A program made the position numbers and the translations under genes. From CAYRJA01 sp964424455 (GTDB lineage: Bacteria; Bacteroidota; Bacteroidia; Chitinophagales; UBA10324), in the NCBI GenBank assembly GCA_964424455.1, contig CAYRJA010000077.1, positions 1 through 15,216 on the forward strand: 15,216 bases of DNA, given 5' to 3'. Below the pieces are notes generated by a model, which worked only from the letters and a program-made list of their open reading frames with translations, was not told where the DNA came from and did no database searches. Positions 14,989 through 15,216 of this stretch are shown piece after piece; the first letter of the stretch is position 1, and the number at the start of each line of letters is the position of its first letter.

Positions 14989-15019
14989 GGTACAAGTGTT
15001 TTTCGCTTGTGCCAATAAG
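14989..15019. repeat. Palindromic repeat, copy 1
   Basis: Arms GGTACAAGTG (14989-14998) and CGCTTGTGCC (15004-15013) pair over 10 positions (two G-U type pairs) around a TTTTT loop (14999-15003), followed by AATAAG. Bases 14993-15019 match copy 2 (15173-15199) at 26 of 27 positions. It lies in the gap after dnaB. The remaining gap bases (14948-14988) hold one TGTTACAGT word and no gene. Confidence 0.9.
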
Positions 15020-15062
15020 AAATCATCAGGAACTAATCACTCCTTTTTATTAGTGAATTCAT

Positions 15063-15216
15063 TCACTGCTTTATCACCGGCTGAAAATACTTTGCCACAG
15101 TGGTTTCTATTTTAAGATAATAGATGCCCGGTAATAAATCTGAGAGATCAATTTCTTCCTCCCCCGCTGGCGCAAGTGTTTTTCACTTGTGCCAATAAGT
15201 CATTCCTCTCCCGCAG
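15063..15216 (-). pseudogene. 3' end of a T9SS-sorted protein gene, frame interrupted by a palindromic repeat (partial)
   Basis: On the minus strand, ending at TGA 15065-15063, the frame reads EEIDLSDLLPGIYYLKIETT and then VAKYFQPVIKQ, the closing strands of a type A T9SS sorting domain (family pattern: I-x-L-S-x-L-xx-G-x-Y-x-L-K). Upstream in the same frame the sequence runs into palindromic repeat copy 2, which brings a stop at 15185-15183 about 40 codons from the end. Sorting domains normally span 70-80 residues, so the repeat sits inside the domain. The base that makes the stop (a15185) is the single difference from copy 1, where the frame would stay open. A broken gene, a sequence error or a boundary between two genes are all possible; the start lies beyond the window. 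Confidence 0.65.
15169..15199. repeat. Palindromic repeat, copy 2
   Basis: Arms GGCGCAAGTG (15169-15178) and CACTTGTGCC (15184-15193) pair over 10 positions (one G-U type pair) around TTTTT (15179-15183), followed by AATAAG. The start is exactly 180 bp after copy 1. It is flanked by similar 12-mers, TTCCTCCCCCGC (15156-15167) and TTCCTCTCCCGC (15203-15214), 47 bp apart. These could be a target duplication or the beginning of a tandem array that leaves the window. Confidence 0.9.

Noticed and set aside
14790..15026. 78-codon minus-strand frame covering the dnaB end and repeat copy 1
   Set aside because: Its N-terminus is just the translated hairpin repeat and the rest is antisense to dnaB.
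14989..15199. CRISPR array
   Set aside because: Only two repeats, with a 150-base interval that includes coding sequence, and no cas genes; the hairpin repeat fits a dispersed palindromic element better.

Overview
The window looks like a chromosomal segment of a Bacteroidota bacterium, probably near Chitinophagales/Sphingobacteriales. The pointers are two proteins with type IX secretion (T9SS) C-terminal sorting domains, an FtsX-DUF3098 gene pair, TAnnTTTG-type promoter boxes and moderate-to-low GC. Most genes are housekeeping.

Layout. (1) 2-118: the 3' end of a probable queG (+). (2) 110-863: a small toxin-antitoxin-like pair (289-751, +) lying between two 49-bp direct repeats that differ at one base. 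The repeat covers the abutting 3' ends of queG and rnr, so the left copy holds a 13-codon relic of the rnr tail. This marks an insertion or duplication scar. (3) 824-6023, all minus strand: ftsX, a DUF3098 membrane protein, a fused DppD-DppF-type double ATPase and rnr (RNase R), with gaps of 40-54 bp, likely one transcription unit. (4) 6213-8996 (+): leuS, divergent from ftsX, with a TAnnTTTG box so close to the ATG that the mRNA may be leaderless. (5) 9014-9056: a perfect 20-bp hairpin between convergent leuS and the next gene. (6) 9074-12922 (-): a 1282-residue secreted protein with eight PKD-like modules, two SdrD-B-like modules, a DUF11/DUF7619-like region and a T9SS tail. (7) 12923-13390: a 468-bp AT-rich divergent intergenic region with three phased DnaA-box-like 9-mers. 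(8) 13391-14947 (+): dnaB, the replicative helicase. (9) 14948-15216: two copies of a structured palindromic repeat exactly 180 bp apart. The second lies inside the 3' part of a T9SS-tail gene (-) whose frame it interrupts.

Functionally, the window combines tRNA modification and charging (queG, leuS), RNA decay (rnr), divisome/envelope control (ftsX), peptide import energisation (the ATPase), replication (dnaB) and cell-surface proteins. The strongest candidates for something undescribed are the 49-bp scar around the TA pair, the palindromic repeat family at the right edge, the phased DnaA-like boxes before dnaB, and an excess of the word TGTTACAG that codon pairing only partly explains.
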